This document shows positions 1 through 10,013 of a DNA stretch of 64,000 nucleotides, piece after piece; within the stretch, counting starts at the first letter, position 1, and each line of letters opens with the position of its first letter. The notes under the pieces are model-generated. The model was not told the origin of the DNA and ran no database searches. It saw only the letters and a list, made by a program, of their open reading frames with translations. Source of the stretch: Garcia nutans (taxonomy: Eukaryota; Streptophyta; Magnoliopsida; Malpighiales; Euphorbiaceae). The DNA is taken from positions 4,216,001 to 4,280,000 of the forward strand of contig CANTUV010000015.1 of the NCBI GenBank assembly GCA_947685225.1, in the 5' to 3' direction. Position numbers and translations under genes: made by a program.

Positions 1-629
1 CAGTTGTATTAGTCAAGGTATGACTAAAATATTATTGTTCCGACTATAAAATTGCTCTAACTAATTTTTCAAGTGTGGAACAAGAATCAAGCATGTTGGA
101 CACCATTTCAAACGACTATATCAAGAACTGAAAGCTATAAATGCCTTAAGAAATTTCATTTTAAAGAAAACACAGTGATTATAATTGCCAAGTCTAACCT
201 TTTTTCATTTTCTTGCATCAAAATTTATACGTGTAATTAATTGGGTGTTGGGTGTGAGAATTAAAAACCATAGTAAGTTTGAGTGTGAGCTTGAAAATAC
301 TTAGGTTTTAGAGTGAGCTTGGAAAAGATCTTGTTGGGGTTGTGAGGAAGTTCTCAAACCTTGTATAAGTTTGGTGTGATCTTATGACACCAAGTTAGAG
401 TTGAGCTTGTAAAAACTCAAGATTAGTGGAATCTTAACAAGTTGTTAAGTGGATGTAGGATTGAGGTAATCCGAACAACTATAAATTCTCACGTGTTCAT
501 TACTCTCTACTCCTTCTCTTACCTTGATTTTGTTTAATTTTCACTTTGCCATCAATTCTTCAAATCCACCAATTCGCCCCTCCCCCCCCCCCCCCCCCCC
601 CTTTTTGGTTGCTATCTTGAGACAATAAT
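1..629 (+). repeat. Decayed Sirevirus-type LTR fragment (plus sense)
   Basis: Read in reverse complement, this stretch resembles the end of the intact Sirevirus LTR at 14887-15300. Shared blocks include a GATxGCAACC block, a long G run, GGGxGAATTGG, and the segment around ACAACTTGTTAAG / GTGGATGTAGGATTGA. The orientation is opposite to the intact element. The primer-binding site expected after position 629 is not recognisable, so this is an old relic. The left end lies outside the window. Confidence 0.7.
582..601. repeat. Poly-C run (20 C)
   Basis: This is an uninterrupted C20 tract. It matches the G7 and G12 tracts found at the same place in the two LTRs of the intact Sirevirus (about 14917 and 23655), so it is a hypervariable homopolymer built into this LTR family. 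Confidence 0.9.
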
Positions 630-639
630 TTGAAAGAGT

Positions 640-943
640 GAATGTATTTGGGAGTGTAAAATTTTATGAATGTTGTGTTGTTTGGTTTTGGGAATGTCTG
701 ATTTACAGACAAAACTCTAGTGAATTTTTCTCAGAGATTTTTCTTTGAAATTTGTTTTTTGATGATTAGTGACGAATATGTATATTTACTTGTCAATTAT
801 GGTATATTTTACGGACAAAAATATTTTTCATAGGTTAGGGAAAATTTTCAAATGATAAGGATGTTGACATTCTTATATTTTGTAGACATATTTTAAATAT
901 ACAATGTTTATATTATATGTATATAGGGCATAAGAGTGTTACA
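640..943 (+). repeat. LTR 3'-end fragment, TGTAATATCCC-type family
   Basis: The segment ends in ATAGGGCATAAGAGTGTTACA, the terminus seen in the LARD LTRs (9994, 26590) and, inverted, near 58296. Upstream blocks such as GACATTCTTATA and AAAACTCTAG(T/C) match those LTRs. No start, TSD or internal region is visible. Confidence 0.6.
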
Positions 944-1570
944 ACAAGAGAATTATACTCTCTCAAGAAATCTAGAATTTTTTTAATTTAATAATATCTA
1001 ACCTCTTGAAAGAAGATACAAGATGGTTTAAATAGGTTACAATAATAATGGGGTGTTTGGTTGTATGGATACCTCCACCCTTACCGTACTAATCCAACTA
1101 AAATAACCTAATAATAAGCTAACAACTTTGGGCTTAAACAACAATGCCCAACAACTAATAATGGGCATACAAATAATAACTAACTATTAAATGACATCCA
1201 AATAATATAAGTCTAGTACAAAACTAATAAAAAAATAATATTATTAAATATCTAGTTGGGCTAAAATAGCAAGTAATCCCAACTAGCCTTCATCATCCAT
1301 GGACTTTAAAAAAGTAGTCAACTTCTCTTTACCTCTATTTGGTCCATATGGCTCCATGTTTGTATCCATGAACTTTGCACATAAGCTTGTAAAGTTCCTT
1401 TACCTTCTTGGCTCTTTGTCTTATAATTAGTCCACAAGGAATCTTTAAGTTTTGAGTTCCATTATCCCCTTCCATGGATTCCATAGCCATGTTTGCATCA
1501 CCCATTCTGACAAGCATAATAGATTTCATGGAATATGGTTTTCCATGGTTCTCTCCTCTAGGTTTCACCC
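944..1570 (-). pseudogene. Decayed retroelement segment, possibly Gypsy LTR plus coding relic
   Basis: The minus strand of about 1335-1568 stays open and carries a peptide containing IIRQRAKKVKE. This loosely resembles the ITRSRAKK(L/I)QEA motif seen in plant Gypsy polyproteins. The adjoining 944-1300 segment reads like an AT-rich LTR on the minus strand. No domain, terminus or TSD can be defined. It could be unrelated low-complexity sequence. Confidence 0.3.
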
Positions 1571-2030
1571 TCCTCTACTTCTTTTGAATAGTCACCAATG
1601 CAAAGCTAGGAGTTCTCCAAGTAATTCTAAACCATTTTCTCCTTTACTTTTGCTTGAATTTTTTATTCTTGCATGAATAAAAATGATATACTCTATTTTT
1701 TAGCATGTAAACCATGGATGAGAGCTTTTGACCTATATAAACTATTAAGCTCAATCATTTTATTGTCAAGATCAATACTTTTCACATATGAACCACAACT
1801 GAATTCAATAATTTGTACTAAACTCGATAGTTTTTCTAGGAAATGTCGAGATAAAATTGAACCTTAAAATTTAACTTTTACTCCACTATTTGTGTTGCAG
1901 TCTGTTATATCAACCCGAAACATCATGATTACCCATTTATAGGTTAGTTATTTTACTACAATATACACATTAATGTGGATACAAATGCAAGATGAATGTA
2001 ATGTCATGTGTCATTTTCTAGGTTTTATAG
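1571..2030. other. Unassigned intergenic stretch
   Basis: This is AT-rich sequence with no recognisable terminus, hairpin or credible coding pattern. The short open frames on both strands have no family signature. Confidence 0.5.
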
Positions 2031-2842
2031 GCCGAGATCGAGTCACTACATGAGAAGCTTTAGGCTAAGTGAAATGCATCTCGAGAGAAGATCTCGGAGC
2101 TAAATGAGATCGTTAAGGACCAAAGGAGAAAAATCAAGTATTGCTAGCTCCATGGAGGCGAGATCTAGCTGCCATTGGCTGTTGTAGGGAATACATCATA
2201 TTCTAATAAGGATAATGATGATTCTTTCAGAGGTAATGGTGCTGATGGATTTGATTAGGATGTTAAGGGTATAGGGAGCTTTGACAGTGATGGGGATGAG
2301 GTCTATGAACAAGATGGTGCACTGACCTGAGATGTGAGAGAGCTAGCTCCAACAATGCTGATAAGAGTGATCATGATAGGTCCAGCGAAATGGTCATTCC
2401 TTGTATAGAGGAGAAGGAAGCCCCATGCCTAAGCAATTATGAGGAAGATGTTAAGGATTCTAGTCATCATATCATAGGTATAGATTCCTTCCTTGATAGA
2501 GTTCTGGTTAGTCAAACACCTATAGGTTTCAGTTCTGAGGTTCTACCTATTATCGGTTTGTCTCCTTCTACTCCATTAGACTCTAAACATGCCACTCCAG
2601 TTGTTCCAGCTACTACTTCCTTAATGCCTCTAGTCTTGGCTGAGTCCTTTGCATTAGCAAGAGTTGATAGGGTTCCTCCTTTTGGATCTCCTACTCCTGT
2701 TGTTCCTACTGAGTTTGCTGGAGGAGGATCAAGCACAACCCATATTGGTAATTTAAGGACCATATCAGAAAGCAGTCACATAGCCACTATTCTGGAGAAT
2801 TTAACATCAGATCCACCAGAGACACTTCATCAAGATCACTAG
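2031..2842 (+). pseudogene. Decayed coding region: coiled coil, acidic and Ser/Pro-rich parts
   Basis: From about 2031 one frame gives a charged heptad-like stretch (EKISELNEIVKDQRRKIK) broken by stops, then an acidic patch (DNDDSF). A second frame is open from 2390 to 2842 (150 codons). It encodes an acidic N-terminus and a Ser/Thr/Pro-rich tail ending DPPETLHQDH. I do not recognise a family. Its position about 550 bp upstream of the DUF7745-like relic suggests that both are parts of old retroelements. It has no promoter or intron signals that would support a host gene. Confidence 0.35.
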
Positions 2843-3520
2843 CACTTTTCTTTACTTGTTTTGATACTCAAATACTATAATACCTTTTGTCTTTAGCCTT
2901 CTTGTACATTCATTTTAATTACTAGCCTGTTTGTTCTATTTTATAATACTTGTTTGGATCATTGGAATGACTTATCTTCATTTTTCTAATTGTAAGGACC
3001 TTTTCATTTTTGGATTAGTCTTATGTGAATGTTTGGAATGAAAGTAGGATATTGATAATGATGCACATGGGGTGGTTTGGATTCTCTCTAAATCACCAAG
3101 CTCATCATTCTTTCAGTAAGAAAAATTTTGAGTTTTATGATTTAAATTATTACGCTTGATAATTCATGCTCAAATTCTGGAACTGCCTCTTAGTCACTGA
3201 GCTTGATAATTTTAACAGGCCTAAGAATGTGACCATTCCAGCCTTAATAAGAGTAGCCTTCACCACTTCACTCAAATCAGTCCCTATTGCTCCTCCATTT
3301 CCTTCTTCACATAAACTCTATGTTTCCTCTTCTTAAAAACTTTTCCTTGGTATTTGTTTGCTCAATATTTATTTAAAATCATGATTGATGCTTCTTTAAG
3401 GAGTGTCAGGTTAAACAGTGAGCCTAGAATCAACTCTCTTAGGCTTGCTTACAATCTTTGAGGTGCTTATGAAATATCTATCTAAATCCTTTCTTTCTTC
3501 ATTCCATGGCTAATTTCTAG
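2843..3520. other. Unassigned spacer before the DUF7745-like relic
   Basis: No open frame or repeat is convincing here. The last part (about 3390-3520) may hold a more decayed N-terminal portion of the following pseudogene, but I cannot show it. Confidence 0.4.
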
Positions 3521-3897
3521 GATCGTGATCACTGGGTATTTGATTTTCCTCAATTTGAAATTTGCCTCTTGATAGAGGAGTTTGCCACCATCCTGTGTCA
3601 TTCATTGGAGTCCCCTAACCACATCATTTTCCCAACTGTGCATGCTCTATTGTTAGACCAATGCAGTTGCTATTCAATCTAAGTAGTAAAGAGGTGTTCA
3701 TTGGTTAAGGATAGCAATATTCCTCTAATTCCCTAAATTGGGTTTTGCACTGCCTATATTTCTTTTACTCAGTCTTTAAGTAGGTCATGCCTCTTGTGTT
3801 TACTAGGTCAATTTTTCCTAGTGTCCACTAAGGGAGATCTAGACATTCTAATTCTAGTAGTGGTGGATGATATGGAAGCTGAACACTCAAGCATTCC
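3521..3897 (+). pseudogene. DUF7745-like plant transposon gene relic, N-terminal part
   Basis: In one frame the sequence reads FDFPQFEICLLIEEFATIL. It continues after two stops to SRSCLLCLLGQFFLVSTKGD and VVVDDMEAEHSSIP. This pattern (a F-PDFQL-PTLEEY-like block, then a leucine-rich block with a G-FL-KGD turn) resembles the DUF7745 family of plant transposon-associated proteins. The frame is cut at 3897 by the O1 insertion (TSD ATTCC) and continues in register through 49618-49628 and from 58066. The family assignment is from memory of the motif pattern; the frame continuity is seen directly. Confidence 0.55.
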
Positions 3898-4117
3898 TGT
3901 AGACCCTTAATTTTTTACCCAGTCTGGTCCGATATTTTTTATATAGTTCAAAATAATTTTTGTGGTATTTTAATTAAATAATATTTATTTTAGTATTTAT
4001 TATTTATAATTTTTAATAAAAATAATAATGGTGAAGTTAATAAAATAATAATAAAAATAAAAATAAAAATAACAATCGGAGATGAAAAAATTCATCGCCG
4101 AATGTCCAATTGGCCAG

Positions 4118-4154
4118 GCCAATTCGTCGTAGGAATTTTCTACGGCGAATTGGC
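4118..4154 (+). other. Long hairpin in O1 LTR
   Basis: The arms GCCAATTCGTCGTAG (4118-4132) and CTACGGCGAATTGGC (4140-4154) pair over 15 positions with one G.T wobble, around the loop GAATTTT. The 3' LTR has a matching but altered hairpin near 47335-47375, plus an additional unit before it. Confidence 0.8.
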
Positions 4155-4659
4155 TGGCCACCCAGCCAATTTTGCAAATTTCTTCGCCAGCTCTCACAGT
4201 TTCTAGCCCGCAACAAGTTTTTTGCCAGCGTAATTTTCCAATGCAGTTTTTTCGAAACCAAATTCTATTTGGTTTTGGTTTCTTTTCCTAATTAATTTTA
4301 GTTTCCTTAAACAATTAGAATTAGGTTTATGATTTTTCCTATAAATAACACTTTAAAACTCATAATTAAAGGACTTTGACTAGAGGAAAAAATTGGTGTG
4401 ATCAAAAATTGAACTTTTGAACTTGGATTGGATCGGAGTAAAGAAAAGACAGAAAACCCTAGCAAGAGACATTACCAACAAGCAAGCAATCAACAATTCA
4501 TCAAAGGTAGTCATACTGCCTTTGTTATTGTTCATCCAAAAAGTAATTTTCGGTGGAACCAACGAACGAAGGTTTGAATCTCTATTTTCTTTATTTATTT
4601 ATGTACAGTAGCTTCATCATTTAAATTGAATTAATTGTTTCATCATACAAATTGATCAA

Positions 4660-5215
4660 AACCTTAAAATCCCTAAAATGTTTCTTCTAAACCTTAAAAC
4701 CCTAAATTTTTTCTTCTGTTTCCAAAACCTTAAAAACCCTAAAATGTTTCTTCTAAACCTTAAAACCCTAAAATTACTTCTCTTATATTTTCAAAATCTT
4801 GAAACCCTAAAATTGTTTCTCTTCTGTTTCCAAATGCTTTAAAACCATAAATTATTTTCCTTGAACTATTTTCATCTACACCATAACTTTTTGTCCAAAA
4901 TCTCCAAATGTTTTCTTAAATCTCCAAGCCCTAGTTCTCTTTATGTTTTCTAAAAATCATAATTATTTTATCAAACTCTAAACTATTTTCTTAAATCCTA
5001 AAACCAAATACATTTTCTTAAATACCAAAAACCCTAACTTTTTTGAAAAACCAAAATAGTATACCCAAAGTTTTCCTAAACCCTAATTCAGTGAATCCAA
5101 TCTAATAAATTTAAAACCCTAAAGCCATGATCCAATAAATCTAAAATCACAATCCAGTAACCATGAATTACAAGCTCTAAATGTCATAAGATTCCAAAAC
5201 CCTAATTTTATGATG
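4660..5215 (+). promoter_or_regulatory. Telobox-rich segment of O1 5' LTR
   Basis: Many AAACCCTAA/CCCTAAA words are spread between AT-rich spacers, most inside a loose CCTTAAAACCCTAAAAT repeat. AAACCCTAA is the plant telobox, known from promoters and from Polycomb/TRB recruitment. The words are interspersed rather than tandem, so this is not a telomere array. A regulatory role is inference. Confidence 0.5.
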
Positions 5216-5221
5216 TCACCC

Positions 5222-6563
5222 TGATGGCGAATCTATGCTATTGCAATACCCCAAGTGCACGGGTCGCTCAAGTAATAAAGTAGTGAGTGAGTTATCATTC
5301 CACTGAGGACAAGGCCAAGTACTAGTGCAAATTCTGACTGTTGTTTAGCAAATCAATAGTTTTGTGAGGTTTTGTAATTAAAGATAATTAACTTAATAAA
5401 TGAAAATATAAAGAGATTGAGTGTTGAATAAATTGATTAATGATGATGATACTATCCAGATATTGAATCCCCCTAGCCACAATTGTATTTATGAAAATCA
5501 ATTTAATTAAACCAAATAATAGAGTTGAATTGGTATTCCTCTAAATTAGACTAAAACCTTTCTCAAGCGAATTAATCCCTAATCACTAAGTATAATGCTG
5601 GAATCTCTTCTCAAACATAATTAAATAAATCTTGCATTAAGAATAAGGAATTATAAACCAAAGGATCTTGTAAGTCTATCTCTAGTACTCCAATCAATCC
5701 TCAATCCTTATGAGTATTCAATTCATATCAAGCTTTCTCAAGTCAATAATATGAAAATTGCAACTAATCAATAAACATGCTATTATTAATTGGAAATAAA
5801 TCATTAAGCATCATAAAAATAAAACAATTCAATCAAATGATTTAATTAAATAAAATTATTCAATCCATACAATAAAGCTAGGTTCATCAATATCTAGATA
5901 GAGAATGAGTTAGTTCATGATCAAAATTAGAAAATCAGAACAAGAGAAATAAGAAAAAGAATCCAAACAATCCATTGCAAATTTGAATCCTTGAATCTTG
6001 GTTTAGATCTTGTTTAGAATATGTCTTCACCCTCAATCTCAGCTCTAAAACTCTCCTCTTTGCTTTAGAAGTCAGCTCTAGGTTATAAAATATAAAATTC
6101 GGATCCTTAATTCTTGCTTCAACGCAGCTTTTATAGTACAGATAATTTAGCCTAACACACCCATTGACATGGGCATGTCACTGGGCGTGTCATTGCCACT
6201 GGATTTTGAATATATGGCACGTCCAGTGACATGCCCATGTCACTGGGTGTGTCATAGCTACTACGAGTCATTGAAAAAGACATGCTCGGTGACACGCCCA
6301 TGTCATTGGGCATGTCAATGCTTCTGTATGCAGCATCAAGGGCATGTCCATTGACACGCCCAAGTCACTGGGCGTGTCCATTGATGAATTTTGCTCTTTT
6401 CTTCTACTTTCAACCTAATTCCTCCAAAATGACCATAAGCCTCAAAATACAGAGAATTCCTAAAATTAACCCTCAAAATCACTTGAAAAAACAAATTAAA
6501 CTCAATTGGATAATAATCATATTAAGAAATAGGAATAAAATATCATCAATTTTGCACTTATCA
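5222..6563 (-). repeat. Athila 3' LTR (left copy)
   Basis: This is a complete LTR of 1342 bp, TG...CA on the + strand (TGATGGCG ... CACTTATCA). The portion from about 5768 matches the right copy at 34401-35222 with several per cent divergence and a roughly 24-bp length difference near 34617. A dyad repeat array occupies 6152-6380. Confidence 0.88.
6152..6380 (+). repeat. About 60-bp dyad repeat array in Athila LTR
   Basis: About four imperfect units. Each has a core like CAGTGACA-n6-TGTCACTG inside outer GACACG / CGTGTC arms, followed by spacers such as ATAGCTACT and AATGCTTCTGTATG. The same units, with the same spacer words, occur in the LARD LTRs (7951-8240, 14400-14689) and in a solo LTR (36118-36470). 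Confidence 0.85.
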
Positions 6564-6981
6564 AATTCCCTCACACTTGAGTTTTTGCTTGTCCTCAAGC
6601 AAACTAAATCACTGTAATAAGCAGAAATGATGGACCCCCTCTATATTCAAAAAGAAAAGAAAAGTTTTGACAATACTTGAATCAGAAAACCCCACTTTCT
6701 CAACCAAAAACTAATTCACAATCATAAAGCCAAATCAAGAAGTTTCAAAACAAAAATTTCAAAGACCTAAAACCTAAAACTCCAGAGTTAAAAGATTGAG
6801 CATAAAATTCCAGAAAATCCAAAAGCTATGAACAAAGTACGAAAAATGTAAATTTTCTCTAAGTTCTCTAACCCCCTTTTTTTTCTTTATTTTTTATTTA
6901 AATGTATACACATATATATATATACATTTGATGGAGCCCGACTTGTTTGAACTGATACTAACCTTTTGACGTGAAGATAAA
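6564..6981 (-). other. Athila polypurine tract and 3' untranslated sequence
   Basis: Immediately inside the LTR the minus strand reads GTGTGAGGGAATT, the Athila-type polypurine tract, preceded by GCTTGAGGACAAGC (about 6590-6603). This pairing of a GAGGACA word with a purine tract is typical of Athila 3' ends. The rest, to 6981, is AT-rich and non-coding. It contains the target site ATAAA (6977-6981) of the LARD, and continues at 26596. Confidence 0.75.
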
Positions 6982-7244
6982 TGTAATATCCCAAAATTTA
7001 CCCTAAAAGTTTTGGAGTTATTGTTGTATTTGGATTTGAAATATATGTTTAATGGAAAGAGAAAGGAAGATAAGTTAATAATAAAGGAAATATTATAAGA
7101 GATAGATGTATATGGAGGATAACATGTATACATATGGTATTTGGAAAATATGAAAAATATAAAAGTAATATAAAAGAGATATACATATACCAACATATAC
7201 ATCACATATATTTATTGTATAAAGTGGTGTAGGATAAGTAAGTT

Positions 7245-7245
<1 letters not shown>

Positions 7246-7301
<56 letters not shown>
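7246..7301. repeat. (ATA)n microsatellite
   Basis: A perfect AT-rich trinucleotide run. The counterpart in the 3' LTR (about 13704-13741) is shorter. Confidence 0.95.
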
Positions 7302-7414
7302 GAAAAAGAAGAAAAGAAAAGTCAAAGGGAAGGATATGTGGTGGAGGATTTTTGTAATATTTATGTTATTATTATATATATATATGATAAGTATTAAGAA
7401 GAAGAGAAAAGATC

Positions 7415-7443
7415 TTCTTTCTTCTTCTTCTTCTTCTTGCACG

Positions 7444-7474
<31 letters not shown>

Positions 7475-7476
7475 GA
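7415..7476. repeat. (TTC)n/(GA)n microsatellite pair
   Basis: A TTC run is followed, after GCAC, by a GA run. The same pair occurs in the 3' LTR (about 13857-13926) with a longer GA run. Pyrimidine-rich and GA tracts are common in plant 5' leaders, so this may lie near the transcription start. That is inference. Confidence 0.85.
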
Positions 7477-7950
7477 TGTGATTTTGGTTGGTTTATACCT
7501 CAAATCCATAGGGATTTTGAGAGAATTGAAGATGGTTATTGAAGATTTGGCATAATATTCAAGTAAGTATTCATTTCCTTGTATTGATTCCTATTGTTTG
7601 AGTTTGGATTTGATATGGTTGGTGTGTGATGAGGATGATAATGAAAGATTGAAGTATATAAATATGTTGAATTGGTATTTAGATGATGATAATTTGAGTT
7701 ATTTGTGAGGATGATGATGAATTGTTAAAATTGTTGAGTAAGGGTTTAGTATAAATGAATTGGGGAATTGAGTAGTTGATATATGGTGATGTATATAATG
7801 ATTATTATTATGATATATTGAAGTTATATAAGTGTTAAATTGATAGGTAATTGATGAATATAACCAAGATGTTGATTAAGGGTGTTGTAGTATGGATTTT
7901 GGAGTGTTTGTGTTTTCATGGATGAGAATTCGGAAGGCATGATTTTTGCC

Positions 7951-8240
7951 TGACACGGCCAGTGACACGACCGTGTTGTTGGGCGTGTCATCGGTACTGA
8001 GTTCGACGTTTGTGACACGGCCATTAACACGGCCATGTTACTGAGCGTGTTATAGCTACTGTGAGAAAAAGTAATTGACACAGCCATGAACACGCCCGTG
8101 TTGTTCGGCGTGTCAATGTTTCTGTAAGGCAGAATGAGTGACACGTCCAGTGACACGCCCGTGTTACTGAGCGTGTCAAAACTTCTGTATTGTTGGTTTA
8201 GGGCACGATCAGGGACACGCCCGTGTTGGTGAGCGTGTCA
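7951..8240 (+). repeat. About 60-bp dyad repeat array in LARD 5' LTR
   Basis: Five units begin with GACACGGCC-like words and end in GCGTGTCA, with inner arms of the GTGACACG / CGTGTTAC type. Spacers include ATAGCTACTGTGAG and AATGTTTCTGTAAGG, which match the spacers of the Athila array. Confidence 0.88.
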
Positions 8241-8437
8241 TGTGTTGAGTTTGCCCTAGTTAGTTATAATTCTTATTTTCTTATATGAATAATTACCTTT
8301 GGATTAGGTTTTGAAGAGATTGTGTTGCCATAATCCAAGTGTTGGAGGATTCTTGGAAAAGGAATTTAGATTTGGTGTGAGTTCTCTAGAGGTAAGTACT
8401 AGCTTACATGAATGCATTCTTTTTCATGATTGTAAGA

Positions 8438-8467
8438 CTTAACACATTTAGTTATAAATGTGTTAAG
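8438..8467 (+). other. Conserved LTR hairpin H1
   Basis: A perfect 13-bp stem, CTTAACACATTTA and TAAATGTGTTAAG, around the loop GTTA. Equivalent hairpins occur at 25035-25064, 36687-36716, 30385-30414 (minus sense) and 61169-61201, with paired base changes. Confidence 0.9.
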
Positions 8468-8960
8468 TAATTTACTATATTGTTAATACGATGTGCCTAA
8501 TGTTATGATTTGTATAGTGTGAAAGATATGATGATCGTTCAAAAAGGTAGGTGCAATGCAATTTGTTATGATAAATACTTTATTGATGAATTCAAAATAT
8601 ATTATGTATATTCTATTGATGAGTTGTTTTAATGTGACTTAAGGTATGATAAGATGCAAAACCATTGTGATTGACTATGATGATTCTAATGAAATAAGTG
8701 GGGCATGTTTGCCTAAATGATGATGTTTAATGCAATTGATGACATATACTCTTTTGATGAGATGTGGAGCCATGGTGGTTGGCTATGATGATTAAATGAG
8801 ATAATTGAGGCATGGTTGCCTAGTTGATTGTGGAATAAGAAATGAGAAATGAATTGAGAAAGAAATTGATAAAGAGATAAATGAAATGATTGTGTGCCTA
8901 ATATGTTAATTCAATTTTCAGAGTTCTGGATTTGGCGGCATGCCTATGAAATATATGAAA

Positions 8961-9108
8961 GGTAACAGTCTTGCCGGGTTGAGAATCTCTTCAATTTGAG
9001 TTGAATTGAGGTCCAAGAGACTGGGTCTGTTACAGGTAATAGTCTAGCCGGGTTGAGGATCTCCTCGAGTTTAGTGAGTTGAGGTCCAAGAGACTGGGTC
9101 TGTTACCC
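8961..9108 (+). repeat. Two-unit tandem repeat with inverted ends in LARD LTR
   Basis: Two units of about 73 bp start GGTAA(C/T)AGTCT and end GAGACTGGGTCTGTTAC. GTAACAG and CTGTTAC therefore bracket each unit as an inverted repeat. The 3' LTR copy is at 25558-25704. Relatives have different repeats at the same relative place (37013-37245, 29745-29890). Confidence 0.8.
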
Positions 9109-9598
9109 TATCCATGGATAGAGATACATATATATTGCCTACGGGCTTGATAATTGTGATTATAGACTAAAGCAGTAACTCTGAACTTTGAATAACATAT
9201 TAGTGTCTTGTGGGCCCATGTTTGTCTTTGTTTTCAATGTGATTTATGAATGTGAAATAGATGAATAATGAGACCTATGTTTGCCTTTGTTGGAAATGTG
9301 ATTTATGACTGGTGAATTGTGAATGATGAATTAATTAAATAAAATAAGGACATGTAATGTTATGAAGTATGATATGTAATATGTGTATTGATATATTCAT
9401 TGTGAATATTAGTGATGGAATTGTGGTTGGTGTTAATGATATGAATATATGTATATAATATATGAGATTAGTAGAGATATATGAAAGGTGTAATTAAAAA
9501 AGGAAATCCATGATAAGAAACTAATGGTAAATGGAATTGATATATATATATATGTTAGAATTTCTGTAATGTATGTTTATATTATTTATTTGTACTAT

Positions 9599-9634
9599 TA
9601 AGCTCTCGGGCTTAGAGCGGTTGTGTAATCGTGC
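9599..9634 (+). other. Conserved LTR hairpins H2 and H3 (degenerate copy)
   Basis: H2 has arms TAAGC / GCTTA. H3 has arms GAGCGGTT / AATCGTGC with one mismatch, around the loop GTGT. The sister LTR (26196-26231) keeps better pairing. CAGGTGA follows, as in the other LTRs. Confidence 0.75.
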
Positions 9635-10001
9635 AGGTGAGTAGGTGGTAGATCTGAAGTCTTTTGTTATGCCACGAAAAGAGTAAGAGTTTGACGAGAC
9701 CAACTAGGAGGTGATGCATACATGTATAATTATTATGCTGTATCTTTGACAAGAATGTATTTATATTTATAAATGAAGTCTTTGATAAAGATAAGATTAT
9801 TATGTATATCTAAGATCATTATAAGTATAATGATTTTGTAAATGTTCTTTATGTTAATGTAATATTGCTTGAACTCAGTTAAAGGTTTTTTTTTTAAAAA
9901 TTTTAACAAAAAGTGACATTCTTATACTTTATATACGTACTGTATGTATACCCGGTATATGTATAGTATTTATATAGGGTATGAGGGTGTTACAATTATT
10001 T

Positions 10002-10013
10002 TGGTATCAGAGC
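10002..10013 (+). other. Primer-binding site, initiator tRNA-Met type
   Basis: TGGTATCAGAGC lies 7 bases after the 5' LTR end. It is complementary to the 3' end of plant initiator tRNA-Met and is a common primer site of Gypsy and Copia elements. Confidence 0.93.

Larger units (their letters stand above)
3898..5221 (+). repeat. O1 5' LTR, part 1
   Basis: The segment is homologous to the start of the intact 3' LTR at 47085, up to the point GATGTCACCC, where Athila inserted. It contains a 15-bp-stem hairpin and a cluster of teloboxes. The other parts of this LTR are at 35228-35293 and 37892-38730. The three parts add up to about 2.23 kb, against 2.53 kb for the 3' LTR. Confidence 0.9.
6982..9994 (+). 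repeat. LARD 5' LTR
   Basis: A complete 3013-bp LTR. In order it holds an (ATA)n tract, a TTC/GA microsatellite, GTAAGT donor-like words (about 7563 and 8392), the dyad array (7951-8240), hairpin H1 (8438-8467), a two-unit repeat (8961-9108), hairpins H2/H3 (9599-9634) and the terminus GGGTGTTACA. The same order is seen in the 3' LTR. Confidence 0.92.

Noticed and set aside
2390..2842. Host gene encoding 150 residues
   Set aside because: No conserved domain, exon signals or promoter, and it sits among decayed retroelement sequence. Kept only as a decayed coding region.
7212..7442. Tyr-rich 76-residue frame
   Set aside because: It translates the (ATA)n microsatellite.
7824..8156. 110-residue frame repeated at 14273-14605
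   Set aside because: It runs antisense through the dyad array of the LARD LTR and has no domain. The similarity is LTR identity.
7951..8240. CRISPR-like array (regular 60-bp repeats with dyads)
   Set aside because: The spacers are homologous to each other and shared between elements, the context is plant LTRs, and there are no cas genes. It is an LTR minisatellite.
8438..8467. MicroRNA precursor
   Set aside because: The stem is only 13 bp with a 4-base loop, too short for a plant miRNA duplex.
10002..10013. tRNA gene
   Set aside because: Only the 12-base primer-binding complement is present; no cloverleaf can be drawn.
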